In this document: one piece after another, positions 35,401 through 44,322 of the stretch | Layout of the letters: each line of letters begins with the position of its first letter | Numbering within the stretch: position 1 is the first letter of the stretch | DNA from: CAYNRE01 sp964399535 | GTDB lineage: Bacteria; Planctomycetota; Planctomycetia; Pirellulales; CAYNRE01 | Assembly (NCBI GenBank): GCA_964399535.1 | Contig: CAYNRE010000032.1 | Location: 248,001-312,000 of the forward strand | DNA: 64,000 nt | Direction: 5' to 3' | Program-made: the position numbers and the translations under genes | The notes under the pieces: generated by a model | The model's database searches: none | What the model was told of the DNA's origin: nothing | The model's input: only the letters and a program-made list of their open reading frames with translations

Positions 35401-36003
35401 GTCGCTGGCCGAAGTGGTCAAGGCGTCGTCGAACAAGGCGAGCATGTTCTCGTTCGAGAAGGCATCGAGAAAGGCTAATTGGTTGGCTTCGCTAGACCGA
35501 TAGAAGTCGGACAACTGCTGCTTGATCGCCACCGGTGTGTCGGTCAGGATCGAGCCCTGGTCCGCCGTCGCCAGCGCGGTCAAGATTCCGTCGGGGCGCA
35601 GCGAGGTTAAATCGACCCCGCGCCCGGGCAAGGCGGCCTTGAGCTGGTTCACCGTCTGGTAGTTGCGAATGCGCCCGCTATCGACCAGCAAGCCCAGCAG
35701 TTCGTCGCTCGAAAGACTGCTGAACGCTTCCAGAAAGTCGACCTTGGCCAACAGGCGCGAGAGCGATTTCTGGTTGGTGAGTCCGTTATCGACGATGAAT
35801 TGCAGCACGTCGCCGGCGGGGTACTCAACCGCCTGCTCGGCGGCGGCCGCCTGCCGCACATAATCCAGCGCGTAATTGGGGTTGCTTACGACGGCGCCGG
35901 CCGACATCACCTCGCGCCGTTCCAGCGGTTGCAAGTAGAAACCCCGACGCGCGGATCGCCTCGGGGAACTGGTTCGCTGCCGTTGTCGGAAACCTTCAAT
36001 CAC
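32437..36003 (-). CDS. Large secreted protein with PKD and RTX (hemolysin-type) repeats
   Basis: A 1188-aa extracellular protein. The N-terminus has no ordinary signal peptide but the planctomycete-type motif FYLQPLERREVMSA (22-35), found at the start of giant secreted proteins of this phylum. Residues about 40-800 are a large alpha/beta region with many aromatic residues (YYLIWADEWEKIVRTRFDDY, DIVFIDMEDKGFSWQDLR, FRFNQDYNHWQEEVFHLALN) that may be a glycosidase-like barrel, though I recognise no family. A PKD-like domain spans about 840-935 (DWNGDGVTDETVVGPAG, FPFTGTYNVGVTA). RTX calcium-binding nonapeptides occupy about 990-1090 (GQAGNDQIS, GDDGNDTLQGGTANDSL, GGAGVDVVLGEGGDDWIRGD). GTG at 36003 follows GAGG. 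Calcium-dependent folding outside the cell is expected. Confidence 0.85.
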   Translation of the reverse strand: MIEGFRQRQRTSSPRRSARRGFYLQPLERREVMSAGAVVSNPNYALDYVRQAAAAEQAVEYPAGDVLQFIVDNGLTNQKSLSRLLAKVDFLEAFSSLSSDELLGLLVDSGRIRNYQTVNQLKAALPGRGVDLTSLRPDGILTALATADQGSILTDTPVAIKQQLSDFYRSSEANQLAFLDAFSNENMLALFDDALTTSASDARHRITAYTTNKLASEQSDPNNPAFIDNIIELETFNTTGAGASLTMPNPQQVVNAIKKLPPGQRVITTNNLWLVEGFGAYAPTFLNGFIDLYDSKGKNYDYYLIWADEWEKIVRTRFDDYFHQLRDLIQQQLVNTGQFQSVSEALDIVFIDMEDKGFSWQDLRTERRTNLLVTPGQTVWQALQADSRWPAMKAKLLAAGLTENDLSLAVLPNWSEPQNDPRIAIWNAVMEEHRAGYLNRAIYEPIRKYFPDVDVANYGNYYKNQTFPSGNFVRMTETSQTPGARFGTLQGEAFYGDYATIRTGDPNRPVISPIPKPEYRIRTLDFTPVYQTPGNANTPIVAGTVVITLFEKVVGLQAGEKIVLENRGQNWIPYDYLGGYTVQAVGETVVGGVAVTTITLNKPTNKVLASVDLSARGNVDLTAYVDMFESYGALVYDLKNLQGMVSSSSAGILPWIAAPGYRSFRFNQDYNHWQEEVFHLALNGVQDFIYWRYSVMGRDPAGNQLASSILDRLDPLVGYENVRPLYLNRDYSEWEDPWVLSGMEAGGKRIYRLTPNPDAGVTVSQSTVNGVPLVIISAPGQESVTFRYASVDNTALDPVKNADGSPLGYWIVQTRAADDWLTGTPESVLASVQAGLASKSVAISGPSSVVRGQARTFTLTPQGLSAAEVGAQFTYQLDWNGDGVTDETVVGPAGRTVTRVFPFTGTYNVGVTAIGPGGVTRTGVQTVAVTHWALQPNAARPDQTDLVIGGSTANDSINVVASPTGAITVTLGPLGGGVVSVVGPVSGVTGQVVVYGQAGNDQISATLAGRSVVLYGDDGNDTLQGGTANDSLFGGAGADLHFGNSGNDTIYGGAGVDVVLGEGGDDWIRGDADRNLIIGGSGRDYLDVLNDGEDIAISGFTAFDNNPTALQAIVAEWSSSRTYVERLLNLVGVGLATRANGDYFLKPTQTVLDDGVVDTIYGGAAGVDWLMFEALQDLNPNLTGWSFS

Positions 36004-36733
36004 CAGGAAAGCCTCAACTGCTTCGGGTCACGTGGCCGGCCGACGCCCCTGGCCGACGACGACCCCCTGGTTTGCTTCCTGGCGCAAACCACGGGAGGCT
36101 CGCCCTGCAGCCTAGACCGCTACCGAAAATTGGACCAATGAGAGTGGATGCGGTCGGCACGGTCCGGAACACTTGCCACGCGGAACGCGAGGCCTTCACA
36201 GCATCCGATCGACCCCCGCCTGACCAGTTGGTTCCGCCCCCAACCAACATAATCGGATTAACTGTAGGAACTCATCCCTGCGAATTCAAACAAATCTGGG
36301 TTGACCACCCTCAAATTTTCACACAATCCCCCAACCACCCAAATGGGCCGTCTGGGCAAAACCGGCCGCCGGACCACGACACTACCCAGCATGGCTGCAT
36401 CGCCCACACCAACCGGGCTGGCAGATTTCAACCGTCTGTCGGCTGTGCCTAGGGCGCCCCGGTTGCCAAGGTTCGGCCGGCGTAGCAGCACTCTCCTGTT
36501 CAATTGCGGCTGGCCGCCAGCAGCCACCGCCCGGCCAAACTGCCGCCGCTGCGCCCGGGTGGAGAATCGGTTTTACCTAAGGGCTCTTCGGACTGGGCAC
36601 GAAGCCCGCCGACCGTTGCGACACAAGGCTTTAGCCTTGCATCTCCACCAGGGAAGGTTTCACCGAAAAACGGCCCTTCGCCCAGGCGCGGGTACGGCGA
36701 ATCGACCAGGGGACTGGCGGTGCCCGGTCCGCG
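36004..36733. other. 730-bp gap upstream of the RTX gene
   Basis: No gene is supported. It contains a promoter candidate at 36261-36289 and a hairpin CAAGGC-TTTA-GCCTTG (36624-36639) about 100 bp past the phosphatase stop codon. The part at 36230-36340 is AT-richer than its surroundings. Confidence 0.45.
36261..36289 (-). promoter_or_regulatory. Candidate promoter of the RTX gene
   Basis: On the minus strand TTGAAT and TACAGT are separated by 17 bp in an AT-richer patch. The leader to the GTG at 36003 would be about 250 nt. Confidence 0.4.
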
Positions 36734-37489
36734 TCAGCCTTCCGACCGGGTCGCCTTGAGCAGTTGGCGGGGCCGGTCTGCAAGCAGCCATTGACTGGCC
36801 TTCTGGTCGAGCGGCGCCTGGGTTCCGGCCACGACCGACATCCGGGAAGGTAATCCCAGGGGATGATGGGTGTCGCTCGCCAGCAGGTGGTAGCGCTGCT
36901 GCCCGAGCAGTTGGTCGGCGAGGCTGGCTGCCCGGGGCCCCTCGCGCCCGGCCAGGCTGTTAAGGTTTCCCTGCAGCACCACCCCTTGCCGCTCGAGGCG
37001 AGTCAGCAGATCGTCGAGCGAGCCAAGCATCAGTTCCATCCGTTCGGGATGGGCCAGCACCACCTGGTAGCCGTGGCCGGTGAGCCAGTCGATTAGTTCG
37101 TCGCCGGACTCGGGCCAGAAGGGGCCCCAATGGTCGATGAGCACCCAGCGGCTGCTCCCCAGCGTCGGCACGCCGACCGATTCGAGCCAAGCGACGGTCG
37201 AGCGGGCGATGCGCACCTCGCCCCCCGGCCAAAGGGCGTAGTTCAAACCCGCCCCGTCCACCGCGGTTTGCAGTTGTGCCACGGCCTCGGCGATGCGCTC
37301 GGGCTTGTTTTCGGGGTAAGCATCGCGAGTGATGTGGGGAGTACAAACGCTGCCGCGGAACCCGGCGGCGATCAACTGTCGGATGCAGTCCAGCGACTCG
37401 TCTACGGTGGCGCAGCCATCGTCCAGGCCGGGCAACAGATGGCAGTGCAGGTCGAGGTAGCCCGTCGCGGGAATCGCGGGCCAGTTCAT
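36734..37489 (-). CDS. CpsB/CapC-type PHP-domain tyrosine phosphatase
   Basis: A 251-aa cytoplasmic metal-dependent phosphatase of the PHP superfamily, which in Firmicutes (CpsB, YwqE) dephosphorylates the tyrosine kinase controlling capsule or exopolysaccharide export. Metal ligands are visible in order: DLHCHLLPGLDDG (Asp13, His15, His17), CTPHI, AHPERMELM and SDTHHPLG. The family length of about 250 aa is matched. Its start overlaps the stop of the MMPL transporter gene upstream by four bases (ATGA), so the two are translationally coupled. No bacterial tyrosine kinase gene is in the window; the link to a transporter suggests control of envelope or polysaccharide export, which is inference. 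Confidence 0.9.
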   Translation of the reverse strand: MNWPAIPATGYLDLHCHLLPGLDDGCATVDESLDCIRQLIAAGFRGSVCTPHITRDAYPENKPERIAEAVAQLQTAVDGAGLNYALWPGGEVRIARSTVAWLESVGVPTLGSSRWVLIDHWGPFWPESGDELIDWLTGHGYQVVLAHPERMELMLGSLDDLLTRLERQGVVLQGNLNSLAGREGPRAASLADQLLGQQRYHLLASDTHHPLGLPSRMSVVAGTQAPLDQKASQWLLADRPRQLLKATRSEG

Positions 37490-39894
37490 ACGGAACTGGC
37501 CTGGTAAGGGGAACTGGGCAACGCGGCGGCGCGAGGCTCCTGCGCGGAGTCGCCCTCGGTGGAGACCGCCGCCGGCGGAGTTCCCTTCCAGAACAGCACC
37601 AGGCAAGCCGGCAACAAGAACAAGTCGCCGAACAGGGCTGCCGTCATGGTAACGGCCGTCAGTTCGCCGAACCGTCGGGTGGGCACGAAATCGGAGATGA
37701 GCAGGATGGCCATACCCGAGATAATCAGCAGGCTGGTAATCATGATGGCCCGGCCGGTGGCCATGTGGGTGCGGCGAATCGCGTCGATCACGCTGCCGCC
37801 CCGGGCGGCTTCTTCGCGGAAGCGGGAAATGAAATGGATGGTGTCGTCGACCGCGATTCCCAGCCCGATGGCGAACACGATCACGTTGCCGGCGTTCAGT
37901 TCGTAGCCGCGCCAGCCGATGTAGCCGAGCGTAATCACCAGCGGCGCCACGTTCGGCGGAATCGCGATCAGCCCCAGGCGCCACGACCGAAACAGGGCGG
38001 CGATCAGCAGAAAGATGACGACCGAGGCGTTGAGCAGCGAAGCGAACAGATCGCGGACGAAACCGTCCATGGCCTTGGCGTTCAGGTAGGCGTCGCCCGT
38101 CAAGCGAAACTCGACGCCGTCGCCGGCGGGAAACAGTTCCCGCAGCTTGGTTTCGAGCTGGTCGATCAAGGCCAAGGTTTGACGGGTGCCGACATCGCGC
38201 ACCCGCAGCAGAATGCGAGCCTGGCGCCCGTCGGCCGTGATAAAGGCGTGGTAATTCAGCGTTCCGGCCACCTGCTGACAAATCCGCTCAGTGCGCCGGA
38301 TGCGAGATCGCCCCACGTCGTCGTCGGTGGGCAGTTTCTCGCGCAGGGCCTCGGAATTGCGACTATGGGCGTAAATCTCCTGGTGCAAATCGACATACGA
38401 GGCGGTGAACAACACCGGTTCCAGGCTGGCGGCAAATTGTTCGGCCGCTGCTACTTTGCGGTAAACCGAAGGTTCGCGAAAGCGATCCGGATCGTCGGCC
38501 GCCAAACTGATTTCCAGGGGCAGAAAGCCAACCAGATGGTCTTCCACGAGCCGCATCGTGTCGATCGTGTCATGGCCGTCGTCATACATTTCGACCATGT
38601 GCGAATTGATCACCAGCCCGCGCGATCCCCACAGACAACCGGCCAGCACCAGCACCGCCGCGCTGAGCGTGACGTAGGGATGGAGGGCCACCGACCGACC
38701 AATCGTCGCCGTCAGCCGCGCCAAGCGCGAGTCGCTGCCGTCTTCTCCATGGTGCTTGGGCGCCCGGAGCGTGGGCGCCAACACCCCCAGCACCAGAATC
38801 GTGCTCACGAACAGGCAGATGGTGCCCACCGACGATTGCCAGCCGAAATCCTGCAGGACCTCGCTATGAGCCGCCATCAGGCTGAGAAAACCAATCGCGG
38901 TGGTCGAATACGTCAGGAAACAGGGAATCACCATGTGTGCCACGGTCCGCCGGGCCGCCAGCAGCCGCTGCCCGCCAGCCAATTCCGTCTCTTCGGCATA
39001 GCGCGACATGAAGTGAACCGCGTCGGCCACGCCCAGAATGAGCAGCAAGACGGGCATCACGCTGCTCATGATGTTGAATGTTTGTCCGCCGGCCACCAAC
39101 AGCGCCAGCGTCCAGGCCATGCCCACGCCAGCCGCCAACAGCGGCAGGAGCGTGCCCGACCAGCAGCGGAAAATCAGCGCCAAGACCACCAGAAACACCG
39201 CGGCCGACAGGGGCAGCGTGGCCAGTTGGTCGGCCTGCAGGTCGTTGACAATGTCGACCCGCAGGGCCGGCAGCCCCCCCAATCGCCAGGCGAACCCACC
39301 CGGCGGCGGCGTCGCCTCGAGCGCCTGTTCGACTGATCGCACCACCTCGCGCATCACCTGGATATCGCGAGCCCCCGGCTCCAGGTACACGATCATCGAA
39401 CCGAACTTGCGGTCCTCGCTGACCAGGGCCCCCTCGATCATGCGGAACCGGGCCACGGTGGCCCGCACCCGCTCTTCCGTCTCGGCATCGACGGGAAAAT
39501 TCTGGACCAGCGGAGCGGTCGTAAAACGCTTGGCGCCAAGCAGATGCCAGCGGGCCAACTTGAGCGTGGGCACGGTCTGCACGTCGACGACGTGCGGCAG
39601 CTTCTTGAGCTGCGCCGCGGTCGAGCCCTGCCAGGTCAACAGCTCGCGATTCAAAACGTCGCGGGCGCCCTGGGCTTCGAGCACCACCAACAGCACGGCG
39701 TCTTCGTAGCCGAAGGTTTCCTTGAAATTCTCGGCGTAGACGACGATGTCGTCCTGGCCGGCGAAGATTGCCTGCGGGGTGAAGTCGAAGTCGATCTGAG
39801 CCGCGATGACCGCGGCCACGACGGAGACGACACTGAGCGCGCCCAGTACCCACCAGCGAAAGCGAATTAGCCCATCGGCAAACCGAGAAATCAT
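37486..39894 (-). CDS. RND/MMPL-family transporter (HAE3-like)
   Basis: An 802-aa inner-membrane protein with the two-halved layout of RND/MMPL exporters: one helix at the N-terminus, a periplasmic loop of about 200 residues, five or six helices (LSAAVFLVVLALIFRCW to about 420), a second loop, and a second helix bundle (VIFLLIAALFRSWRLGLIAI, then VIVFAIGLGIAVDDTIHFIS). The acidic pair in IAVDDTIHF and LGVADAVHFMSRY marks the proton relay. Such proteins move lipids, hopanoids or drugs. The ATG at 39894 is preferred over 39927 because AAGGA precedes it. It is coupled to the phosphatase gene by a 4-bp overlap. A related transporter is encoded at 50724-52997. Confidence 0.9.
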   Translation of the reverse strand: MISRFADGLIRFRWWVLGALSVVSVVAAVIAAQIDFDFTPQAIFAGQDDIVVYAENFKETFGYEDAVLLVVLEAQGARDVLNRELLTWQGSTAAQLKKLPHVVDVQTVPTLKLARWHLLGAKRFTTAPLVQNFPVDAETEERVRATVARFRMIEGALVSEDRKFGSMIVYLEPGARDIQVMREVVRSVEQALEATPPPGGFAWRLGGLPALRVDIVNDLQADQLATLPLSAAVFLVVLALIFRCWSGTLLPLLAAGVGMAWTLALLVAGGQTFNIMSSVMPVLLLILGVADAVHFMSRYAEETELAGGQRLLAARRTVAHMVIPCFLTYSTTAIGFLSLMAAHSEVLQDFGWQSSVGTICLFVSTILVLGVLAPTLRAPKHHGEDGSDSRLARLTATIGRSVALHPYVTLSAAVLVLAGCLWGSRGLVINSHMVEMYDDGHDTIDTMRLVEDHLVGFLPLEISLAADDPDRFREPSVYRKVAAAEQFAASLEPVLFTASYVDLHQEIYAHSRNSEALREKLPTDDDVGRSRIRRTERICQQVAGTLNYHAFITADGRQARILLRVRDVGTRQTLALIDQLETKLRELFPAGDGVEFRLTGDAYLNAKAMDGFVRDLFASLLNASVVIFLLIAALFRSWRLGLIAIPPNVAPLVITLGYIGWRGYELNAGNVIVFAIGLGIAVDDTIHFISRFREEAARGGSVIDAIRRTHMATGRAIMITSLLIISGMAILLISDFVPTRRFGELTAVTMTAALFGDLFLLPACLVLFWKGTPPAAVSTEGDSAQEPRAAALPSSPYQASSV

Positions 39895-40032
39895 CCAGGT
39901 TTCCTTGCCGGCCGAGGGCAAGTTCATCGAGCAACACCGTCCACCAGACCGCCGTCGGAGGTTCAGTCCCCCCCAGGAGCAAGCCGCCCCACAAGGTATC
40001 CCTAAACAGACCTTAAGTCGAGTGTCGCATAC

Positions 40033-40062
40033 CGACTTCCCCCCGGCCCTGGGGGGAAGTCG
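40033..40062. repeat. Perfect 12-bp inverted repeat
   Basis: CGACTTCCCCCC and GGGGGGAAGTCG flank a 6-nt loop (GGCCCT). All 12 pairs match. It lies between two divergent genes, so termination is unlikely; a regulatory role or a mobile remnant is possible. Confidence 0.75.
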
Positions 40063-40479
40063 AAATCGCGTGCGTTACGCTGCGAATTCTGGGAAAAAAC
40101 TACCGGCGCACCCCGCTTTCCGGACTCGCCGACCTGGCTCGCAGGACGCCAGCCCAAAACCGACACCGGTTTGCTCGCGCACCCTCGGGCCGCGTCATTC
40201 GGGCAGCGTTCGGACAGCGCCCCTTGCCTCGCACCAACTCGGCCGCGCGGCCAAGCAGGCGGGTAGCCCGGGGAGCGATGCGGATGCTTCGTCAATCGGA
40301 GACCGGCGAGAACCCTCTCGAAATCGGCCGCACATCAAGCGGGCTGCCATCGCTAAACCCGATCGGGCAGGCCGCGCTGGCCGGCTAATTCGCGCGAAAC
40401 CGCCGGTTGATCGTCGACTGGGCACACCGCCCACCTGCCGCCGGAACAAGGCCGAAACGGGGGCGCGGCGACCGGTTCG

Positions 40480-40507
40480 TTGTCGCACCCAGCGGGGGCA
40501 GTACAAT
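40480..40507 (+). promoter_or_regulatory. Promoter candidate for dnaE
   Basis: TTGTCG and TACAAT are separated by 16 bp. Transcription would start near 40514, giving a leader of about 106 nt to the ATG at 40620. Confidence 0.45.
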
Positions 40508-40619
40508 CAGCTGCGACGGCGCTCGGCAAAGCGCGAGGGTCGCATCCGCCAGTTCCCGAAACTTGGTTCTCGGCGGCGTGGCGCCAGAGACGGAACGTTA
40601 CAGGGGTGAAGGAATTGCC

Positions 40620-43600
40620 ATGAGCCAGCCGTTTGTGCATCTGCATTGTCACAGCCATTTCAGCCTGCTCGACGGTGCCAGCCCCATCGAAGGGCTCGTC
40701 GCCAAGGCCCGGCAGGCGGGCATGAACGCCCTGGCCATCACCGATCACGGCAATCTCTATGGGGCGCTCGAATTTTACCGGGAAGCACGGCAGCAGGGAA
40801 TCAATCCGATCTTGGGCTACGAGGCCTACATTGCCCCGGGCAGCCGGTTCCATAAAGACGTCGAAAAAAACGACGAAGCCAGCTACCACCTGACGCTATT
40901 GGCACAGAACCGCACCGGCTTTCGCAACCTGATCAAGCTGGCATCGCGGGCTTTTCTCGAAGGGTTTTATCGCAAACCCCGGATCGACAAGGAATTGCTC
41001 GCGGCCCACAGCCAGGGGCTGGTTTGCCTTTCCGGCTGCGTTTCCGGCGAACTGAGCCGGACGCTGCTCCGCGGCGGCGACCCCGAGGAGGGGTTTGAGC
41101 AAGCCCTGCAGATTGCCCGCTGGTTTCACGGAGTTTTCGGCGACCGCTACTTCATCGAGATCCAGAACAACCATCTGGCCATTCAACAAATGGCGATGGA
41201 CCGTTCGGTCGAGGTAGCCCGGCGGCTGGGGCTGCCGCTGGTGGCGACGAGCGATGCCCACTATGTGAACCGCGAAGATGCCGACGCCCAAGACGTATTG
41301 CTTTGCATCAACACGGGGCGATTCCGCAGCGATACCAACCGGATGCGGATGGAGGGCGATGAGTTCTACCTGCGCACGCCCGAGGAAATGTACCAGGCGT
41401 TCCCCGGCTTCGAAGAGGCGGTGCGGCAGAGTCAGTTGATCGCCGACTCGGTGTCGATCGACCTGGAATTGGGCAAGCGACACTTTCCCAACTACTCGCC
41501 CCCCGAGCAGAAAAACTCGGCCGACTATCTGCGGGAACTGTGCCTGGCGGGGCTCGGCGAGCGCTATGCCGACGACCCGACGATGCTGCGCGACGGCCAA
41601 TTCGCGGCGGAAGTTCGCGAGCGGCTCGACCGCGAGCTGGCGGTGATCAACAAGCTAGGGTTCGCCAATTACTTTCTGATCGTTTGGGATTTCGTTCGCT
41701 TTGCCAACGAGCGGAGCATTCCCTGCGCGGCGCGCGGTTCGGGGGTCGGTTCGCTGGTGGCCTTCGCGCTGCGCTTGAGCCATGTCTGCCCGTTGAAATA
41801 CGACCTGCTCTTCGAGCGGTTTCTCGACGAAAGCCGTTTGGAAGCCCCCGATATCGACATCGATTTCTGCAAGGATCGTCGCGGCGAGGTGATTCAATAC
41901 GTCAAGGAGCGCTATGGGGCCGCCAACGTGGCCCAGATCGGCACCTTCGGAACCCTGGCGGCCCGAGCCGCCATTCGCGACGTGGGCCGAGCCCTGGGGA
42001 TGAGCGTGGCCGAGGTCGACAAGGTCGTGGCCATGGTGCCCGAGGAGTTGGGGATCACGCTCGACGCGGCCCTGGAACAAAGCTCCGATCTGGCCGCGGC
42101 CTACGGTGCCAACCGCGACGTGCGCGAGCTGATCGACCTGGCCCGCAAAATCGAGGGGCTCGCCCGCAACGTAGGCACCCATGCCGCGGCCGTGGTCATC
42201 GCCGATCGCCCGCTCGATGAATACGTTCCCTTGCAGCGTGTGACCGGCAAGGAGGAAGTCATCACCCAGTGGGCCATGGGCGACGTCGAAGCGGCTGGCC
42301 TGTTGAAGATGGACTTTCTGGGCCTGCGCAACCTGACCATCTTGGCCAAGGCGGTCGACCTGATCGAGGAAACCACCGGCCAGCGAGTCGACCCCTACCG
42401 CTTTCCGCTCGACGACCAGCCCACGTTCGACCTGCTGTGCCGCGGCGAAACCAAGGGCATCTTCCAGCTCGAAAGCGGCGGCATTCGCGATTTGCTCCAG
42501 CGCATGAAGCCGGACCACTTCCACGACATCATCGCCACCAATGCCCTGTACCGGCCGGGGCCGCTCGAGGGGGGCATGGTCGACGACTACATCCAAGTGA
42601 AACACGGGCGGCGGCAACCCTCCTACAAGCACCCCGTGATGCAAGAAGTGCTGGAGGAAACCCACGGGGTCATGGTTTACCAAGAACAGGTGATGCGCAT
42701 CCTGAATCGCCTGGGCGGCATCGAGCTTTCCGACGCCTACAAGTGCATCAAGGCGATCAGCAAAAAGAAGCTGGAAATCATCGCCAAGTACTGCCAGCAG
42801 TTCGTCGAGGGGGCCCAACTGCAGGGGCTCAAGCAGCGCGACGCGCAGGAAGTCTTCGAGCTGGTCAAGAAGTTTGCCGGATACGGCTTCAACAAAAGCC
42901 ATTCCACGGCCTATGCCCTGATCGCCTACATGACTGCCTACCTCAAGGCACACTACCCGGTCGAGTTCATGGCGGCCCTGCTCTCGGGCGATATCCAGGG
43001 GCGCAATTTCAAGAAGAAAGACTCGCTGGTCGAGCACCTGGAAGATTGCCGGCGCATGCAGATTGAAGTGCTGCCTCCCGACGTCAACACGTCGCACGCC
43101 GATTTCGCGGTGTCCGAGGGGCGGATTCACTTCGGCCTGGCGGCCATCAAGGGGTGCGGAGGCCAGGCGGCCGAAGCCATCTTCGCAGCCCGCCGCCAGG
43201 GAGAACCGTTCCGTTCCTTGTTCGATTTCTGCGAGCGGGTCGATCCGGCCGCGGCCAACCGCGCGGCGATCGAATCGCTGATCAAGGCCGGAGCCTTCGA
43301 CAGCACCGGGGCCCGCCGTAGCCAGTTAACCCTGGTGTTGGAGAAAGCCATTCAGGCGGCCGCCTCGAAACACGCCGATCGGCGCTCGGGCCAGCGGGGC
43401 CTGTTCGACAGCGTCGAGGACGAAAAAGGCCCAAACGCCGGCGGCATGCCGCTGCCCGACGAACCGGAATGGAACGAGCGCCAGCGGCTGGCCCTGGAAA
43501 AAGAAGTGCTCGGCTTCTACCTGTCGAGCCATCCGCTGGCCGAACATGAGCAGGCGCTACAGTCGTACTGCACGCACACCACGGTCGAAGCCGCCGCGCT

Positions 43601-44204
43601 GCCCAACCGCAGCGAAGTGGTGGTGGGGGGAATACTCGCAGCGCTCAATTTCAAGCACGTGAAAACGCCGCGCGAGAATAGCTCGAACACCAAGTACGCC
43701 ATGTTCGATTTGGAAGACATGGCCGGCATGCTCCGCACGATTTGCTGGCCCGAGGATTATGCCCGCTCGGCGGAAAAGATCGCGGCCGACGCGGTCGTGA
43801 TCATTCGCGGCACGGTCGACAAGCGCCCCGGCAGCGAAGAGGCCAACCTGATCGCCAATGAAGTGCTCACGCTGGACGAGGCCCGGGGCCGGTTCACCAG
43901 GGGGGTCGTTGTCCGCGTTTGCGAAGACGACGAGGCGCCTCAGAACCTCGAGCGGCTCTACGAAATCGTCCGCGGCTACCCCGGTCCCTGTGAGTTCCAG
44001 GTCATGCTGCAGCTGGCCGACGGCAGTAAAGTCTGCTGCGCTAGTAGCCGCCTGCGGGTCGAGATTCACCCCGAGATGCGCGAGCGGATCGACAGCCTGC
44101 TGGGCCCGGGCAATGTGCGGCTGATGGCCCAAAGCCCCCCCTTGTCCAAGCCCACAACCCGCCCGGGTGGCCCTCGCCCGGCGCGGGCCATGGCCAGCCG
44201 CTGA
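40620..44204 (+). CDS. dnaE: DNA polymerase III alpha subunit
   Basis: The 1194-aa replicative polymerase catalytic subunit. It begins with the PHP domain (FVHLHCHSHFSLLDGASPIE). The palm catalytic aspartates are in PDIDIDFCKDRRG (Asp411, Asp413, Asp415). RGSGVGSLVAFALRL, FGTLAARAAIRDVGRALG, NVGTHAAAVVIAD, KGIFQLESGGIRDLL and YGFNKSHSTAYALIAYMTAY are all DnaE landmarks. The C-terminal part has the OB fold (EVVVGGILAALNFKHVKTPR) and a tau-binding region. The length is normal for DnaE1. ATG at 40620 directly precedes the PHP domain and follows GAAGGAA; the open frame extends upstream but is not protein-like. Confidence 0.98.
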   Translation: MSQPFVHLHCHSHFSLLDGASPIEGLVAKARQAGMNALAITDHGNLYGALEFYREARQQGINPILGYEAYIAPGSRFHKDVEKNDEASYHLTLLAQNRTGFRNLIKLASRAFLEGFYRKPRIDKELLAAHSQGLVCLSGCVSGELSRTLLRGGDPEEGFEQALQIARWFHGVFGDRYFIEIQNNHLAIQQMAMDRSVEVARRLGLPLVATSDAHYVNREDADAQDVLLCINTGRFRSDTNRMRMEGDEFYLRTPEEMYQAFPGFEEAVRQSQLIADSVSIDLELGKRHFPNYSPPEQKNSADYLRELCLAGLGERYADDPTMLRDGQFAAEVRERLDRELAVINKLGFANYFLIVWDFVRFANERSIPCAARGSGVGSLVAFALRLSHVCPLKYDLLFERFLDESRLEAPDIDIDFCKDRRGEVIQYVKERYGAANVAQIGTFGTLAARAAIRDVGRALGMSVAEVDKVVAMVPEELGITLDAALEQSSDLAAAYGANRDVRELIDLARKIEGLARNVGTHAAAVVIADRPLDEYVPLQRVTGKEEVITQWAMGDVEAAGLLKMDFLGLRNLTILAKAVDLIEETTGQRVDPYRFPLDDQPTFDLLCRGETKGIFQLESGGIRDLLQRMKPDHFHDIIATNALYRPGPLEGGMVDDYIQVKHGRRQPSYKHPVMQEVLEETHGVMVYQEQVMRILNRLGGIELSDAYKCIKAISKKKLEIIAKYCQQFVEGAQLQGLKQRDAQEVFELVKKFAGYGFNKSHSTAYALIAYMTAYLKAHYPVEFMAALLSGDIQGRNFKKKDSLVEHLEDCRRMQIEVLPPDVNTSHADFAVSEGRIHFGLAAIKGCGGQAAEAIFAARRQGEPFRSLFDFCERVDPAAANRAAIESLIKAGAFDSTGARRSQLTLVLEKAIQAAASKHADRRSGQRGLFDSVEDEKGPNAGGMPLPDEPEWNERQRLALEKEVLGFYLSSHPLAEHEQALQSYCTHTTVEAAALPNRSEVVVGGILAALNFKHVKTPRENSSNTKYAMFDLEDMAGMLRTICWPEDYARSAEKIAADAVVIIRGTVDKRPGSEEANLIANEVLTLDEARGRFTRGVVVRVCEDDEAPQNLERLYEIVRGYPGPCEFQVMLQLADGSKVCCASSRLRVEIHPEMRERIDSLLGPGNVRLMAQSPPLSKPTTRPGGPRPARAMASR

Positions 44205-44293
44205 AATCGCTGTGCCAAGGACTTACGGCGAATCGACCGTTGCCGCAACTAAGCCGGTCGGGCCCCCGAGTCGCCGCCAATCGCCAGCTTTTC

Positions 44294-44322
44294 TTGCTTT
44301 GCGCAAGTTACCCAATTAGTAT
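44294..44322 (+). promoter_or_regulatory. Promoter candidate for the DUF1598 gene
   Basis: TTGCTT and TAGTAT are separated by 17 bp within the 347-bp gap after dnaE. The leader to the ATG at 44552 would be about 223 nt. The rest of the gap shows no structure beyond a repeated CCCAGCGGGT. Confidence 0.45.

Larger units (their letters stand above)
39895..40619. other. Gap between divergent MMPL and dnaE genes
   Basis: No gene is supported; long open frames here are Arg-rich shadows. It holds a very stable 12-bp inverted repeat (40033-40062) and the dnaE promoter candidate (40480-40507). Confidence 0.5.

Noticed and set aside
33967..35478. 503-codon open frame on the plus strand
   Set aside because: Antisense to the large RTX protein gene, whose domains and codon bias are clear.
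37765..39336. 523-codon open frame on the plus strand
   Set aside because: Antisense to the MMPL transporter; composition is Gln/His/Arg-rich and not membrane-like.
39806..40609. Open frame of 267 codons before dnaE
   Set aside because: Arg/Ser/Pro-rich, no family, overlaps the divergent transporter start and the dnaE promoter region.
41655..43130. 491-codon open frame on the minus strand
   Set aside because: Antisense to the conserved core of dnaE, with no recognisable domain.
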